Positions 25,414-33,586 of a stretch of DNA of 46,460 nt are shown in pieces. The position numbers and the translations under genes are program-made. Position 1 is the first letter of the stretch. Each line of letters opens with the position of its first letter. The stretch comes from Verrucomicrobiota bacterium (GTDB taxonomy: Bacteria > Verrucomicrobiota > Verrucomicrobiia > Chthoniobacterales > Xiphinematobacteraceae): assembly GCA_023269545.1 (NCBI GenBank), contig JAHFTB010000018.1:1-46460 (forward strand), given 5' to 3'. A model generated the notes under the pieces. The model was not told the DNA's origin and did not search any database. It saw only the letters and a program-made list of their open reading frames with translations.

Positions 25414-26337
25414 ATGCAATTTATATTCCAAGCCGGAAGGGATCTGGATATTTTAGAGGATCCGGAACGGGGCTTGCGGATCATGGTGTCGCGGATGGGA
25501 GCCGAGTTGATCAGTATAGCACGCCGTCATTCGAATGGTTCCTGGATGGGATTTCTTTGGCGTGATGGTATGGTGGCTGCGCCTGCAGCTGGTTGGGGAA
25601 GCCATGCGACGGTGATGGGATATTATCTTCATCGGCTTTGGAATCAGGAATCTCAGTATGGTCATGAGGTAGTGCGCGGAGGCAACCATGGATTTTTACG
25701 TAATTTTTTATTTGAGCCGCCTCGGGTGGATTTGGAGTCAGGTTCCCTGACGTACGAAGTGCCCGGAGAGCGCGTTCCCCGAGATCAATATCCTCGTCGT
25801 GTGGCGATGCAGTTGGAATATCGTTTAAAGCAGGGGATGCTACAGGTCACCTTTCGCTTTAAAAATGAGGAGAGTCATCGCAAAGCGCATGTAAGCTTTG
25901 GTCTCCATCCTGGATTTGCAGTCTCGAATGCTATGCGTTTGCTGCTTCCTCCCGGTTGGTATCGACGGTATATGGCGCCGAATAATTTTCTAAATGGAGA
26001 AGTTCGGGAATTCGAGTTTGAGGGAGGGGTCATGCCATGGCCCAAGCAAGAGTTGCCCGGCTCCTTTTTGATAGGACTGGAAGGTGTGGTGGATCGGCGC
26101 ATTGTTTTGGAAGATAGAGAAGAAGGACGTCGGGTGGATTTCGATTTTTCAGAGGTTCCTTTTTTTACATTGTGGAGTGATTTCTCCGGTTTTATTGCCA
26201 TTGAGCCCTGTTGGGGATTGCCGGATTCGGAGCCCCCGGTACCATTTGATCAAAAGCTTGGTATCCAAACTTTGGAGGTAGGAGGAGAGTTAATCAGATC
26301 GTTTAGTTTGTGCCCAAAAATGATGGAAGAAACATAA
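25414..26337 (+). CDS. Aldose 1-epimerase (mutarotase) family protein
   Basis: A 307-residue galactose-mutarotase-like beta protein. Family marks are the early histidine in GGNHGFLRNFLFE, the HPGF motif in VSFGLHPGFAV (about 165) and the glutamate in FIAIEPCWGLPDSE (about 270). Such enzymes interconvert alpha and beta sugar anomers; the substrate is not clear and subgroups act on glucose 6-phosphate. ATG 25414 gives MQFIFQAGRDLDIL; GTG 25396 is an in-frame alternative. The small membrane protein follows 7 bases later. Confidence 0.82.
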   Translation: MQFIFQAGRDLDILEDPERGLRIMVSRMGAELISIARRHSNGSWMGFLWRDGMVAAPAAGWGSHATVMGYYLHRLWNQESQYGHEVVRGGNHGFLRNFLFEPPRVDLESGSLTYEVPGERVPRDQYPRRVAMQLEYRLKQGMLQVTFRFKNEESHRKAHVSFGLHPGFAVSNAMRLLLPPGWYRRYMAPNNFLNGEVREFEFEGGVMPWPKQELPGSFLIGLEGVVDRRIVLEDREEGRRVDFDFSEVPFFTLWSDFSGFIAIEPCWGLPDSEPPVPFDQKLGIQTLEVGGELIRSFSLCPKMMEET

Positions 26338-26344
26338 CAGAGAG

Positions 26345-26533
26345 ATGAGGTGGCTTGGGATCACAGTAAAAATGCTCTTTTGGTTGGCTGGTTTTGCTGT
26401 GTGTACGTTCGTCTGGACGACTTGGATGGAATTCGGACATACTGGCTTCATAGCGGGTGCAAGACAGAACTTCGCTCTTTTTATTTTATATTGTCAGGAT
26501 ACGTGGAGGCATTTGTTGGGTTCGTCTTTTTAA
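26345..26533 (+). CDS. Small membrane protein
   Basis: A 62-residue protein with one strong membrane helix (about 7-27, TVKMLFWLAGFAVCTFVWTTW) and a polar tail. The start has a purine-rich ACAGAGAG 1-9 bases upstream, and the gene lies between the mutarotase and a TPR protein on the same strand. A longer overlapping frame (from 26350) reads through the same bases, but its first 75 residues look unlike protein. Function unknown; it may anchor or partner the TPR protein. Confidence 0.6.
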   Translation: MRWLGITVKMLFWLAGFAVCTFVWTTWMEFGHTGFIAGARQNFALFILYCQDTWRHLLGSSF

Positions 26534-26574
26534 AAGAGTATAATATCCTTGGTGTTTCCTCACCAAAATCGGAT

Positions 26575-27195
26575 ATGGCTATCACGCAGGAACAGGACCT
26601 TTCTCCACATCACCAAGCTATGTGGTTGAAAGCTATGAGTGCTCTGCAATTGGGCAATCCGGAATATACCATCCCACTGATGCAAAGCTTGTTGAGGGAA
26701 TATCCGGACTTTCTTGCTGGCCGGCGGTTGCTCCGTCAAGCCGGAATAGCCAAGTCTGCGGGACAAAGAAGTGTTTTTAGGAAAATCTATGATTTTCTAT
26801 ATTTTACCTTTAAGGCTCGGATGAAAAATCCATATGCTATTTTGGAAACAGTGGAAAAACTATTGGAGCACGACCCTTATCATAGGTATGCCAATTGGTT
26901 GCTTTATACGATCGCAAAAACTTGCAACATGCCGGAAACCGCAGCCTTCGCTTTGGAAACTCTCCTGGAAGGACATCCGCGAGATTTTAAGGGAATGTAT
27001 CAATTAGCAGAGCATTATGCTCAACAAAATCAACCTCAAAAAGCTGTTGAAATATATCACAGAATTCTGAAAATTGCGCCAACTGACATCATTGCGATAC
27101 AAGCCAGCAAGAATGCGGCAGCTCAAGCTTTTATGCAGTCCGGAAGATGGGACCAAGAAGAAACCACTTACCGTGATCTCCGGAAAGAGAAGTAA
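26575..27195 (+). CDS. TPR-repeat protein
   Basis: A 206-residue helical protein with TPR-like motifs: LKAMSALQLGNPEYTIPLMQSLLREYPDF near the start, and YQLAEHYAQQNQPQKAVEIYHRILKIAP near residue 150. No signal peptide or membrane segment is visible from ATG 26575. That start is chosen because it begins MAITQEQDLSPHHQAMWLKA, where the helical pattern starts. TPR proteins mediate protein contacts. It follows the small membrane protein by 41 bases. Confidence 0.75.
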   Translation: MAITQEQDLSPHHQAMWLKAMSALQLGNPEYTIPLMQSLLREYPDFLAGRRLLRQAGIAKSAGQRSVFRKIYDFLYFTFKARMKNPYAILETVEKLLEHDPYHRYANWLLYTIAKTCNMPETAAFALETLLEGHPRDFKGMYQLAEHYAQQNQPQKAVEIYHRILKIAPTDIIAIQASKNAAAQAFMQSGRWDQEETTYRDLRKEK

Positions 27196-27277
27196 AAAAG
27201 AGGGAAAATTGGATCGCTATTAATGAAGTCGAAAGGCTTTCTTATGAGTCTTTACGGTTTCGGTTGAATTTTAAACG

Positions 27278-27302
27278 ATCGAGATGATATTTCTATCTCG
27301 AT
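27278..27302 (+). promoter_or_regulatory. Hairpin just before the orphan gene
   Basis: ATCGAGAT and ATCTCGAT form a perfect 8-bp stem with a 9-nt loop, ending 6 bases before the ATG at 27309. No Shine-Dalgarno sequence is visible there, so the hairpin occupies the ribosome-binding region. It could be an operator or translational control element. Confidence 0.45.
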
Positions 27303-27308
27303 ACTATT

Positions 27309-28220
27309 ATGTCAACCCAAGCTATTTCCATAGGTTTTACAAATTCCTTCTCTTTACAGAAAACGGATTTTACTCAACGGCAGGTGCCTTCCGAAGATTT
27401 TTATGATGCAAAGTCTTATCGTAATAAGCGCGAAACTCATTCTTCTGATATCTCGGTATTAAATCAGAGAGTGGCGAGTGCTACTGCAACAAGATATGTG
27501 GATCCGAATATGGAAACACAAAAGCAGCAAGTTGTAGAGATGCTTGATAGCTATAGCTATGAAGATATTGATAGCGATAAACGATTTAATTCGGATCAAA
27601 AAATAATTTTTAAAGAGATAGCACCAAGGATGATTTACCCGCTAATCGATGACGCAATTGAAGAGGTTCAGCGCGCCACAAATTACAGAGAAATACTGGA
27701 AGTACTAGGGCGTCTGGAAAGACGCCTTTTATCAAAATTTAATACATCTGTCATGCAAAAAATTTTGCTACCACCGACGGTTTGGAATTTAAAGAACCGA
27801 ATCGCAGGGGCGCTGGATTTATTTTCAAGTGTCAACGGAGACGGCTCTCAATTGCTTCCCAAGCCTAGGTCATATTATATAGCGAACCTGAAATATATGT
27901 CAGAAGCTTTAGATACTTACAAAAACGCTCCCCGTGGAGATCTTTCTGAAGAGCAGATGCAAAAATTACGTTTGGTTTGTGATGAGTGCAAAGAGGTATT
28001 TTCTCAAATCGCTGTGGAAATCAGAGAGAATCCATCACACTCATCCAGCGAAGTGCGTCATACGTTTGCTGAAGGCACCAGAAAAATAAAAGTTATTATG
28101 GAAAAAATAGCTTCACTCATGAAGCTTCCGGAGCAGCAAAAAAAAGGTCTGCAGGAGCTCGTTTGGGAGCTGCCGACGACGATCATTAATAAGCTCCTTT
28201 CCAGTGGTCTTCCTTCCTGA
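27309..28220 (+). CDS. Orphan helical protein of unknown function
   Basis: I do not recognise this 303-residue protein. Residues 1-60 are polar and rich in Ser, Thr and Gln (MSTQAISIGFTNSFSLQKTD), without a signal peptide. The rest is predicted all-helical and charged, with an acidic stretch DSYSYEDIDSDKRF (about 79-92) and a lysine-rich middle. No membrane helix or catalytic motif is seen. Base composition is more A/T-rich than its neighbours, and it is monocistronic between a TPR gene and the convergent rpiB. A disordered N terminus plus helical body is seen in secreted effectors, but this is only a resemblance. Confidence 0.7.
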   Translation: MSTQAISIGFTNSFSLQKTDFTQRQVPSEDFYDAKSYRNKRETHSSDISVLNQRVASATATRYVDPNMETQKQQVVEMLDSYSYEDIDSDKRFNSDQKIIFKEIAPRMIYPLIDDAIEEVQRATNYREILEVLGRLERRLLSKFNTSVMQKILLPPTVWNLKNRIAGALDLFSSVNGDGSQLLPKPRSYYIANLKYMSEALDTYKNAPRGDLSEEQMQKLRLVCDECKEVFSQIAVEIRENPSHSSSEVRHTFAEGTRKIKVIMEKIASLMKLPEQQKKGLQELVWELPTTIINKLLSSGLPS

Positions 28221-28292
28221 ACAGTCCCCATTCCTATGAAATGAGTTCATGGTTTGTGGAAGTGTAGAAGTTGGTGGCAATTTCCATTTGTA

Positions 28293-28352
28293 TCTTGGGG
28301 AAATTCACAGCTTTTTTAGACTGTGGAGTCTACGAACCACGAACTACGAACG
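28293..28352 (+). repeat. Dispersed repeat R2, partial copy F
   Basis: Right half of R2: CTTGGGGAAATTCACAGC, TTTTTTAGACTGTGGAGTC, then TACGAACCACGAACTACGAA. The tail supplies the last codons and TAG stop of the minus-strand rpiB gene (ending Met-Arg-Ser). Confidence 0.7.
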
Positions 28353-28787
28353 CATTTCATACCGATCGATTTCGTCGATTCTGCGTTGGTGCCGACCTCC
28401 TGCAAAGGGGGTCTCCAACCAAATCCTGATGATTCTGAGGGCAATTTCGATAGAGACCATGCGTTGTCCGATGGAGAGGACATTTGAGTTATTGTGCAGG
28501 CGGGAGTATTCGGCTGTTTCGTCATTCCAGCAAAGGGCGCAGCGTATGCCTTTTACTTTATTAGCTGCCATAGCTTCGCCGTTACCGGAACCACCTACGA
28601 CAATGCCTCGTTCGGCTTCTCCTTTTATTACCGCTTCAGCTGCAGGGATAATATAGAGTGGGTAGTCCGTTGAATCGCTATTGTGAGTGCCCACGTCGAT
28701 GACTTGGTGGCCGAGCTCCTTGAGATAAGCGACGATACGTTCTTTATATTGAAAGCCGGCGTGGTCGGAACCGATAGAGATTTTCAT
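28344..28787 (-). CDS. rpiB: Ribose 5-phosphate isomerase B
   Basis: RpiB interconverts ribose 5-phosphate and ribulose 5-phosphate in the pentose phosphate pathway. The 147-residue protein has MKISIGSDHAGFQYKE, DVGTHNSDSTDYP (about 37-49) and GGSGNGEAMAANKVKGIRCAL (about 65-85). The last motif lacks the catalytic cysteine of the E. coli type and has the GSGNGE glutamate used as base in the mycobacterial type. Its ATG overlaps the bioB stop. The C-terminal residues come from repeat R2 copy F. Confidence 0.93.
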   Translation of the reverse strand: MKISIGSDHAGFQYKERIVAYLKELGHQVIDVGTHNSDSTDYPLYIIPAAEAVIKGEAERGIVVGGSGNGEAMAANKVKGIRCALCWNDETAEYSRLHNNSNVLSIGQRMVSIEIALRIIRIWLETPFAGGRHQRRIDEIDRYEMRS

Positions 28788-29758
28788 ATGGGAAGCGGAG
28801 TGTTGTTTTGGAAAGGAGCGGGTGTTAAATCCAGGAGTTTAAGGAGATAAAGATCTTCGTTTGCGGCGGGATTGGGAGTGGTGAGCAGCTTATTTCCATA
28901 AAACATGGAATTGGCGCCTGCATAGAAGCAGAGTGCCTGAGTTTCGCGAGAAAGGCCGGTACGACCTGCCGCAAGACGTACTTTGGAGGTGGGTAAAGCG
29001 ATTCGAGTGGTTGCAATGAGGCGTACAATTTCGAAAATATCGACTGGGGGCGATTCTTGCAAAGGCGTGCCAGAAATAGGAACCAAGCAATTGATGGGAA
29101 CGCTTTCCGGAGCGGGGTGAAAGTTACAGAGGACTTCTAGCATCCGGAGGCGATCTTTCACCGTTTCGCCCAAGCCCAAGATCCCTCCGCAACAAACGGA
29201 CATGCCGGCTTGTTGTACGGCGGCGATGGTATTGAGCCGATCTTGAAAGGTGTGGGTGGATACAATGTTGCTGTAGTGTTCAGGAGAAGTATCGATATTG
29301 TGGCTGTAAGCAGTGACGCCAGCGGCCTTTAATTTTTCAGCTTCGACGGGGCCTACTTGTCCGAGTGTGACGCAGACTTCCATTCCGAGTTGACCTACCT
29401 CGCGGATGATTTCCAACATCTGCTCAAACTTCTTGTCGCCGTCTCGGATGCCTTTCCAGGCTGCACCCATACAAAATCGTGTGGAGCCATTTTCCCGTGC
29501 TTTTTTGGCTTTTTCCAAGACATCTTCGATGCTCATGAGCTTTTCGGCTTGTACGCCAGTGGAATAGCGCGCGCTTTGTGCACAGTAAGAGCAATCCTCG
29601 CTGCATCCTCCTGTTTTTACGCTGAGGAGAGTGCAAAGCTGTATTTCCGTATGCGGCCAGTGGATTTTATGTACACTCCGAGCTTCGTGAAGAAGATCGA
29701 ACAGCGGCTGATTGTAGATGCGTTGAAGTTCGGCATAGGTCTGCTGAGTTAAATGCAT
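28784..29758 (-). CDS. bioB: Biotin synthase
   Basis: BioB is a radical-SAM enzyme that inserts sulfur into dethiobiotin. The cluster motif is CSEDCSYC in KTGGCSEDCSYCAQSARY (about 49-66), and further family residues appear in YSHNIDTSPEHYSNIVSTHTFQDRL and the RLAAGRTGLSRETQALCFYAGANSMFYG region near the C terminus. Start ATG 29758 (MHLTQQTYAEL) overlaps the end of the upstream HAD remnant by 10 bases. No other bio gene is in the window. Confidence 0.95.
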   Translation of the reverse strand: MHLTQQTYAELQRIYNQPLFDLLHEARSVHKIHWPHTEIQLCTLLSVKTGGCSEDCSYCAQSARYSTGVQAEKLMSIEDVLEKAKKARENGSTRFCMGAAWKGIRDGDKKFEQMLEIIREVGQLGMEVCVTLGQVGPVEAEKLKAAGVTAYSHNIDTSPEHYSNIVSTHTFQDRLNTIAAVQQAGMSVCCGGILGLGETVKDRLRMLEVLCNFHPAPESVPINCLVPISGTPLQESPPVDIFEIVRLIATTRIALPTSKVRLAAGRTGLSRETQALCFYAGANSMFYGNKLLTTPNPAANEDLYLLKLLDLTPAPFQNNTPLPI

Positions 29759-29988
29759 TTTTGTAAGGGAGAAGAATGTGGGAGGGAGGAAAGTGTGGCT
29801 TCGAACAGGTGATGTTGACGCCAATCATAGGTGAAACTTTGGAAGCCTGCCGCACGTGCACCTTCAATGTTTTCCGGCAGGTCGTCAATAAACAGGTTTT
29901 TTTCGGGAATGAGGCCAAAATGTTTGCTCACGATTTGATAGATGCGTGGATGTAGTTTCTTCAAAAATATCGCACCAAATTTCTATAA
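29749..29988 (-). pseudogene. Remnant of a HAD-superfamily hydrolase
   Basis: About 79 codons of open frame match only the C-terminal third of a HAD hydrolase: HPRIYQIVSKHFGLIPEKNLFIDDLPENIEGARAAGFQSF, with the metal-site FIDD and the ENIEGARAAG motif. The N-terminal half with the DxDxT nucleophile motif is absent; a stop and then the glycosyltransferase gene lie upstream. The only starts are non-ATG (TTG 29964). Its tail overlaps bioB. I read it as a 5'-deleted gene. Confidence 0.72.
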
Positions 29989-30027
29989 AATTTACGTCGG
30001 ATCAGGGCACTGATTTTGGAACGCATC

Positions 30028-31173
30028 TCAGGAGGATTGTATTTTTTGGGTAAGGATAAAATCGGCAATATTCAGGGCAGCATTCGGCTGGCTCAGAGAA
30101 CTAGCTGCGTGGAACCATTTTTTCCACAGCAAACCTTCTTCTGCAAAAGCCTCTTCCAGTTTTGCAATAATCTGGGGTCCCTTGGAAGCAAAAGTGCCCG
30201 CCCCATTTTCTAAAATCAATTGTCCATTTCCTTCTTCTTGTCCCGGAACAATTTGAGTGATGAGAAGGGGAGTGCGGCCTGCCAGTGCTTCTTGTACGGT
30301 AGCTCCTCCGGCTTTGCCAATCAGAACGTGACTTCGTCCAATGAGTCTGGGCATGTGTGGGGTCCAGCCATGGATTTCGAAAGGTTGTTGGGAGTGGGAA
30401 AGCTGGTTCAGGGTTTTTCCAAGAGCTTCGTTTTTACCTACAGTAACGGTGATTTCTGCGTTTTTTAAGGTCAATAAGCGTTTGGTCAGGGAAGGCGCAC
30501 GACGATGGGCGGCATTGACCATGTAGAGTATTTTCCATTTTTCTCCGGATAGAGGAGGCAGTTTGTGGGTGGAGATCTTTGAAAAAGTAGGAGAAACCGG
30601 AAACCCTAGCGGATGGATTTTGTGGCGTGGAATGCCTGCCTTTTCTAAAACGGCCGAGGTTTGCAGGTTTGGGGTGATGAAGGTGTCCGAATCACTTCGA
30701 TACCAAAGCGAATTGATAGTGATGGAATCGGTCAGAAGGGTAATATTCCAATAGGTTCTTTTCAGTCCCTTTTTATGAAGACTATCGAGTAAGATACCAT
30801 AGCCCGGGAAGGTATTAATGACCACAGTGGGCGTTGTTTCAAGGAGCAGGTCATGAAGTCGCTCGAGAGCTGTGGAGAATATTCGCGCGCTGGAGGATCC
30901 TATGGGCGTTTTGTCCATTACGTCAAAAACCTGGTTCCAAACTGCGGGAAGATGATTGATGAGGGCGCTATATCCCTTGCGAAGTATTTCGTGACGCCAA
31001 CCGTAGGATTCTTGAAAGACATCGTGTATTTCCACTCGGCTGGTGGGAGAACGTTCCAGAAGAGCTGTCCGTAAGTTTCGAGAGGCCGCGTTGTGTCCCT
31101 CGCCAAATGCAGCTGTTAAAATAAGGATGGAGGAAGGGTTGCGAAACGCGGGGCAATTATTTGAAGTGGTCAT
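30028..31173 (-). CDS. MGDG-synthase-like glycosyltransferase (GT28)
   Basis: A 381-residue protein of the MGDG synthase/diacylglycerol glucosyltransferase type. The N-terminal domain has ILILTAAFGEGHNAASRNLRTAL and SRVEIHDVFQESYG. The C-terminal GT28 domain has EIHGWTPHMPRLIGRSHVLIGKAGGATVQEALAGRTPLLI and PGQEEGNGQLI, which binds the UDP-sugar. Such enzymes glycosylate diacylglycerol at the membrane; acceptor and sugar are unproven. ATG 31173 (MTTSNNCPAF) overlaps the thiL end by 17 bases. Confidence 0.83.
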   Translation of the reverse strand: MTTSNNCPAFRNPSSILILTAAFGEGHNAASRNLRTALLERSPTSRVEIHDVFQESYGWRHEILRKGYSALINHLPAVWNQVFDVMDKTPIGSSSARIFSTALERLHDLLLETTPTVVINTFPGYGILLDSLHKKGLKRTYWNITLLTDSITINSLWYRSDSDTFITPNLQTSAVLEKAGIPRHKIHPLGFPVSPTFSKISTHKLPPLSGEKWKILYMVNAAHRRAPSLTKRLLTLKNAEITVTVGKNEALGKTLNQLSHSQQPFEIHGWTPHMPRLIGRSHVLIGKAGGATVQEALAGRTPLLITQIVPGQEEGNGQLILENGAGTFASKGPQIIAKLEEAFAEEGLLWKKWFHAASSLSQPNAALNIADFILTQKIQSS

Positions 31174-32023
31174 ATCCTCGGGCAAGGGGGGTGCTCCGTT
31201 TGGGATGTGCGGTCATGTATCCGATCTTGGTGAGTTTTAAGCGAGGAAAGGGCCACTGTTGGATGAGGAACGCTTCTTTTTTAGGAGGAATAGCGAAAAG
31301 CAGTTCATAGTCCTCACCATCCGAAATAGCTTGTTCCACAGAGCAACCGGGGGTCCTGGGAAGGAGTGTGGGTTGGATTTCAAAACCAGTACGACTGGCT
31401 TTAGCCATACGGGGCAGATCACTGCCAAGGCCATCGCTCAGATCCATCATCGCGTGAATCGGAATATGGGTGGCAAGCCAACGAGCCTCCATGAGCCGGG
31501 GGGTAAATTTAAGATGATGTTGGCGACGCAAACTTCCTCCCAAACGTCCTGTTACGAAAAGGGAATCTCCGGGATGTGCCCCCGAACGGAGAATGAGATG
31601 GCGACGCAACACAGAGCCAGTAAGGGTCACCGAAAGAAAAAAGGAACTTGGCGAGCGAGAGGATTCTCCACCAATGATCCCGATATCGAATTGACGAGCC
31701 GCCCGTTCGATACCGAGGTAAACAGATTGCAGTCGTCGCTGGGAAACGTCGGAGGGTGCAGCAAAGGTAATTAAGGCGTGGGTTGGGATTCCCCCACAAG
31801 CTGCTACATCACTGATCGCTCGGCAAAGCGCTTTCCAGCCCACCCACTTGCCGGGAGCGTTTTTTTCAAAATGAATTCCTTCTACAATGCAGTCGGTTTT
31901 CAAAAGTAAAAGCTCTCCTTTTTTGGGAGATTGAGTCACGGCGCAATCATCTCCGATGCCGACGATGGTATGGTATCCCTCAGGAAGAGAACGAGTCAAT
32001 TTATCAATGAGGGCATCTTCCAT
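31157..32023 (-). CDS. thiL: Thiamine-monophosphate kinase
   Basis: ThiL phosphorylates thiamine monophosphate to the diphosphate cofactor. Motifs are GIGDDCAV near residue 25, LLLKTDCIVEGIHFEKN, the SDVAACGGIPTHALI region, IGGESSRSP (about 124), MDLSDGLGSDLPRM (about 197-210) and ISDGEDYELLFAI near residue 235. Start ATG 32023 (MEDALIDKL) is chosen over an in-frame ATG at 32047. Length about 288 is slightly short but complete. Confidence 0.92.
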   Translation of the reverse strand: MEDALIDKLTRSLPEGYHTIVGIGDDCAVTQSPKKGELLLLKTDCIVEGIHFEKNAPGKWVGWKALCRAISDVAACGGIPTHALITFAAPSDVSQRRLQSVYLGIERAARQFDIGIIGGESSRSPSSFFLSVTLTGSVLRRHLILRSGAHPGDSLFVTGRLGGSLRRQHHLKFTPRLMEARWLATHIPIHAMMDLSDGLGSDLPRMAKASRTGFEIQPTLLPRTPGCSVEQAISDGEDYELLFAIPPKKEAFLIQQWPFPRLKLTKIGYMTAHPKRSTPLARGYDHFK

Positions 32024-32088
32024 GGCCTGAGGGAACAGACGAATCAAAAAAGAGTGGCAAGGTATGGGAGTACTGAAATGGCCATGCT

Positions 32089-32889
32089 CTAAAATTGTAT
32101 TTTGGATCCGAATATGGCGGCGAGGACGCCGATCAGATTAAAAAGCGCATGCATCACAATGGATACGAGAAGGCAACCCGTGGCTTCGTAAACCAGGCAC
32201 AAGGCGACTGCGAGAAGAAACAAGCCGGGGAAAGCAGCGAGGTGTTGGTGGATCGCAGCAAACAGGCAGGAGCTGACGAAGATTGCCGCAAGCCGTCCAG
32301 CGTATTTGCGCATTACCCCATACAGATACCCTCGAAAAATGAGTTCTTCTGTTAATGGGGCTACTATCACAGCAAGGAGACCTACTGTGATACGGTCGGA
32401 CAAATGCGAATTTTTGATCAGAAATTGCACCAATGGCTGAGGAGTGTCCAGGCCGGCTATATTTTCCACTCCGATTTGCACTAGGAAAATCAAGGGATAA
32501 AGGGCGATCAGCCAAAACGTCGCCATCTTAAGAATACGAATTCCAGACAACTTTTGGATTCCAAAAAGTTGAATGGGGTGAAGATGACGAAGGAGCAAAT
32601 AGCTGAGAATAATTAAATCCAGCAGAACGTAAAAAACCGTACCCATTTGAATATCTTTCAAAGTGAGCAGACGGTTTTCAGATGAAGAGGCCACTAATGT
32701 CAGAAAATAAATTCCCAAAATCAGACAAAAGAGGCTGTCCGGCCATCGATAAGGCTGCAGGGAAGGGTGCGTCGTCTGCCAAATTTGTTTTCCCAAACGG
32801 ATGTAAGCGACTAGGCCAACGATAGCAATGGCTGTGGTGACAAGGAAGACTAGCCAGGGCATGAGAGCATTTAACGGTAAGGGCTCCAT
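32089..32889 (-). CDS. CPBP family intramembrane metalloprotease
   Basis: A 266-residue protein with about seven membrane helices. The three Abi/CPBP motifs are visible: EELIFRGYLYG (EExxxR, about 180-190), FAAIHQHL (about 211-218) and HALFN (about 246-250). CPBP proteins (CAAX protease and bacteriocin-processing enzymes) cleave or protect against peptides in the membrane. It heads the minus-strand run that continues into thiL 65 bases later. Substrate unknown. Confidence 0.85.
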   Translation of the reverse strand: MEPLPLNALMPWLVFLVTTAIAIVGLVAYIRLGKQIWQTTHPSLQPYRWPDSLFCLILGIYFLTLVASSSENRLLTLKDIQMGTVFYVLLDLIILSYLLLRHLHPIQLFGIQKLSGIRILKMATFWLIALYPLIFLVQIGVENIAGLDTPQPLVQFLIKNSHLSDRITVGLLAVIVAPLTEELIFRGYLYGVMRKYAGRLAAIFVSSCLFAAIHQHLAAFPGLFLLAVALCLVYEATGCLLVSIVMHALFNLIGVLAAIFGSKIQF

Positions 32890-33136
32890 ATGGAGCGAGA
32901 AGAAACTTCGACTCGTCAGCTTGTTGCGGGCTCGCTATATGGCGGAATTCTTTTAAAGTGAGAACCGCTATACCAAAAACAATGACAATTCCATATCATT
33001 TCAGGAGGAATCCGTCATATTTGTGAGCTGGCTCCCCACCCCACGAAAGCCATCCGGACTCCTGCGGATAGAGGTTGTAAGAAAGAAAATTCCCCTTTCT
33101 TGCAAAAATTGGGGAGAGAATGCAGAATGCCCCTCC

Positions 33137-33586
33137 ATGGCATCTATTCGCATTGTCGAACAGCTGGCTCTTTTTGTTGAAAACAGGGTAGGTGCTTGGG
33201 CTGCTATCTGTGATTCCCTCGCGCAAGAACGTATGAATATTTACGGGCTTTCCATGTCGGATCCTATCGATCATGCTGTGGTACGTATGTTAGTAATTGA
33301 TGTCCAAAGAGCTTTGGCGATTTTCGAATCTTGTGAGATGCTGGTTTCGGAGAGTGATGTGCTCATGATTGAAAGCGGTAATCATCCGGTTGGTTTCTCG
33401 CGGATTGTTAAAACTTTGGCCGAGCAAAAGATGAATATTGAATATTGCTACTGAGCATCCTTACCTTCCACCCATAAAGAACTCCTGATTTTACGTGTGA
33501 AAAATGTTAAAAAAGCCATGGGGATGTTAGAAGATTTTTTCGGCAAAACTAAGTATTATTATGTGTTGCAGCGCTACCTCCATTGA
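33137..33586 (+). pseudogene. Tandem ACT-domain protein interrupted by an in-frame TGA
   Basis: From ATG 33137 a first ACT-like domain (IRIVEQLALFVENRVGAWAAI) and the start of a second (SGNHPVGFSRIVKTLAEQKMNIEYCY) are read up to TGA at 33452-33454. The same frame then continues for 43 more codons (ASLPSTHKELLILRVKNVKK... to a TGA at 33584-33586) that complete the second ACT domain. An upstream GTG (33023) behind an AGGAGG box would add 38 residues without ACT character. ACT pairs usually bind amino acids as regulators. It is either a nonsense-mutated gene or makes a shortened protein; ordinary genes here also use TGA as stop. Confidence 0.65.

Noticed and set aside
26350-26574. N-terminal extension of the TPR protein
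   Set aside because: The same bases encode the better-looking small membrane protein in another frame, and the extension is not TPR-like.
33023-33136. GTG start for the ACT gene behind AGGAGG
   Set aside because: The added 38 residues lack ACT character, and the box lies about 15 bases from the GTG. It remains possible but is less likely than ATG 33137.
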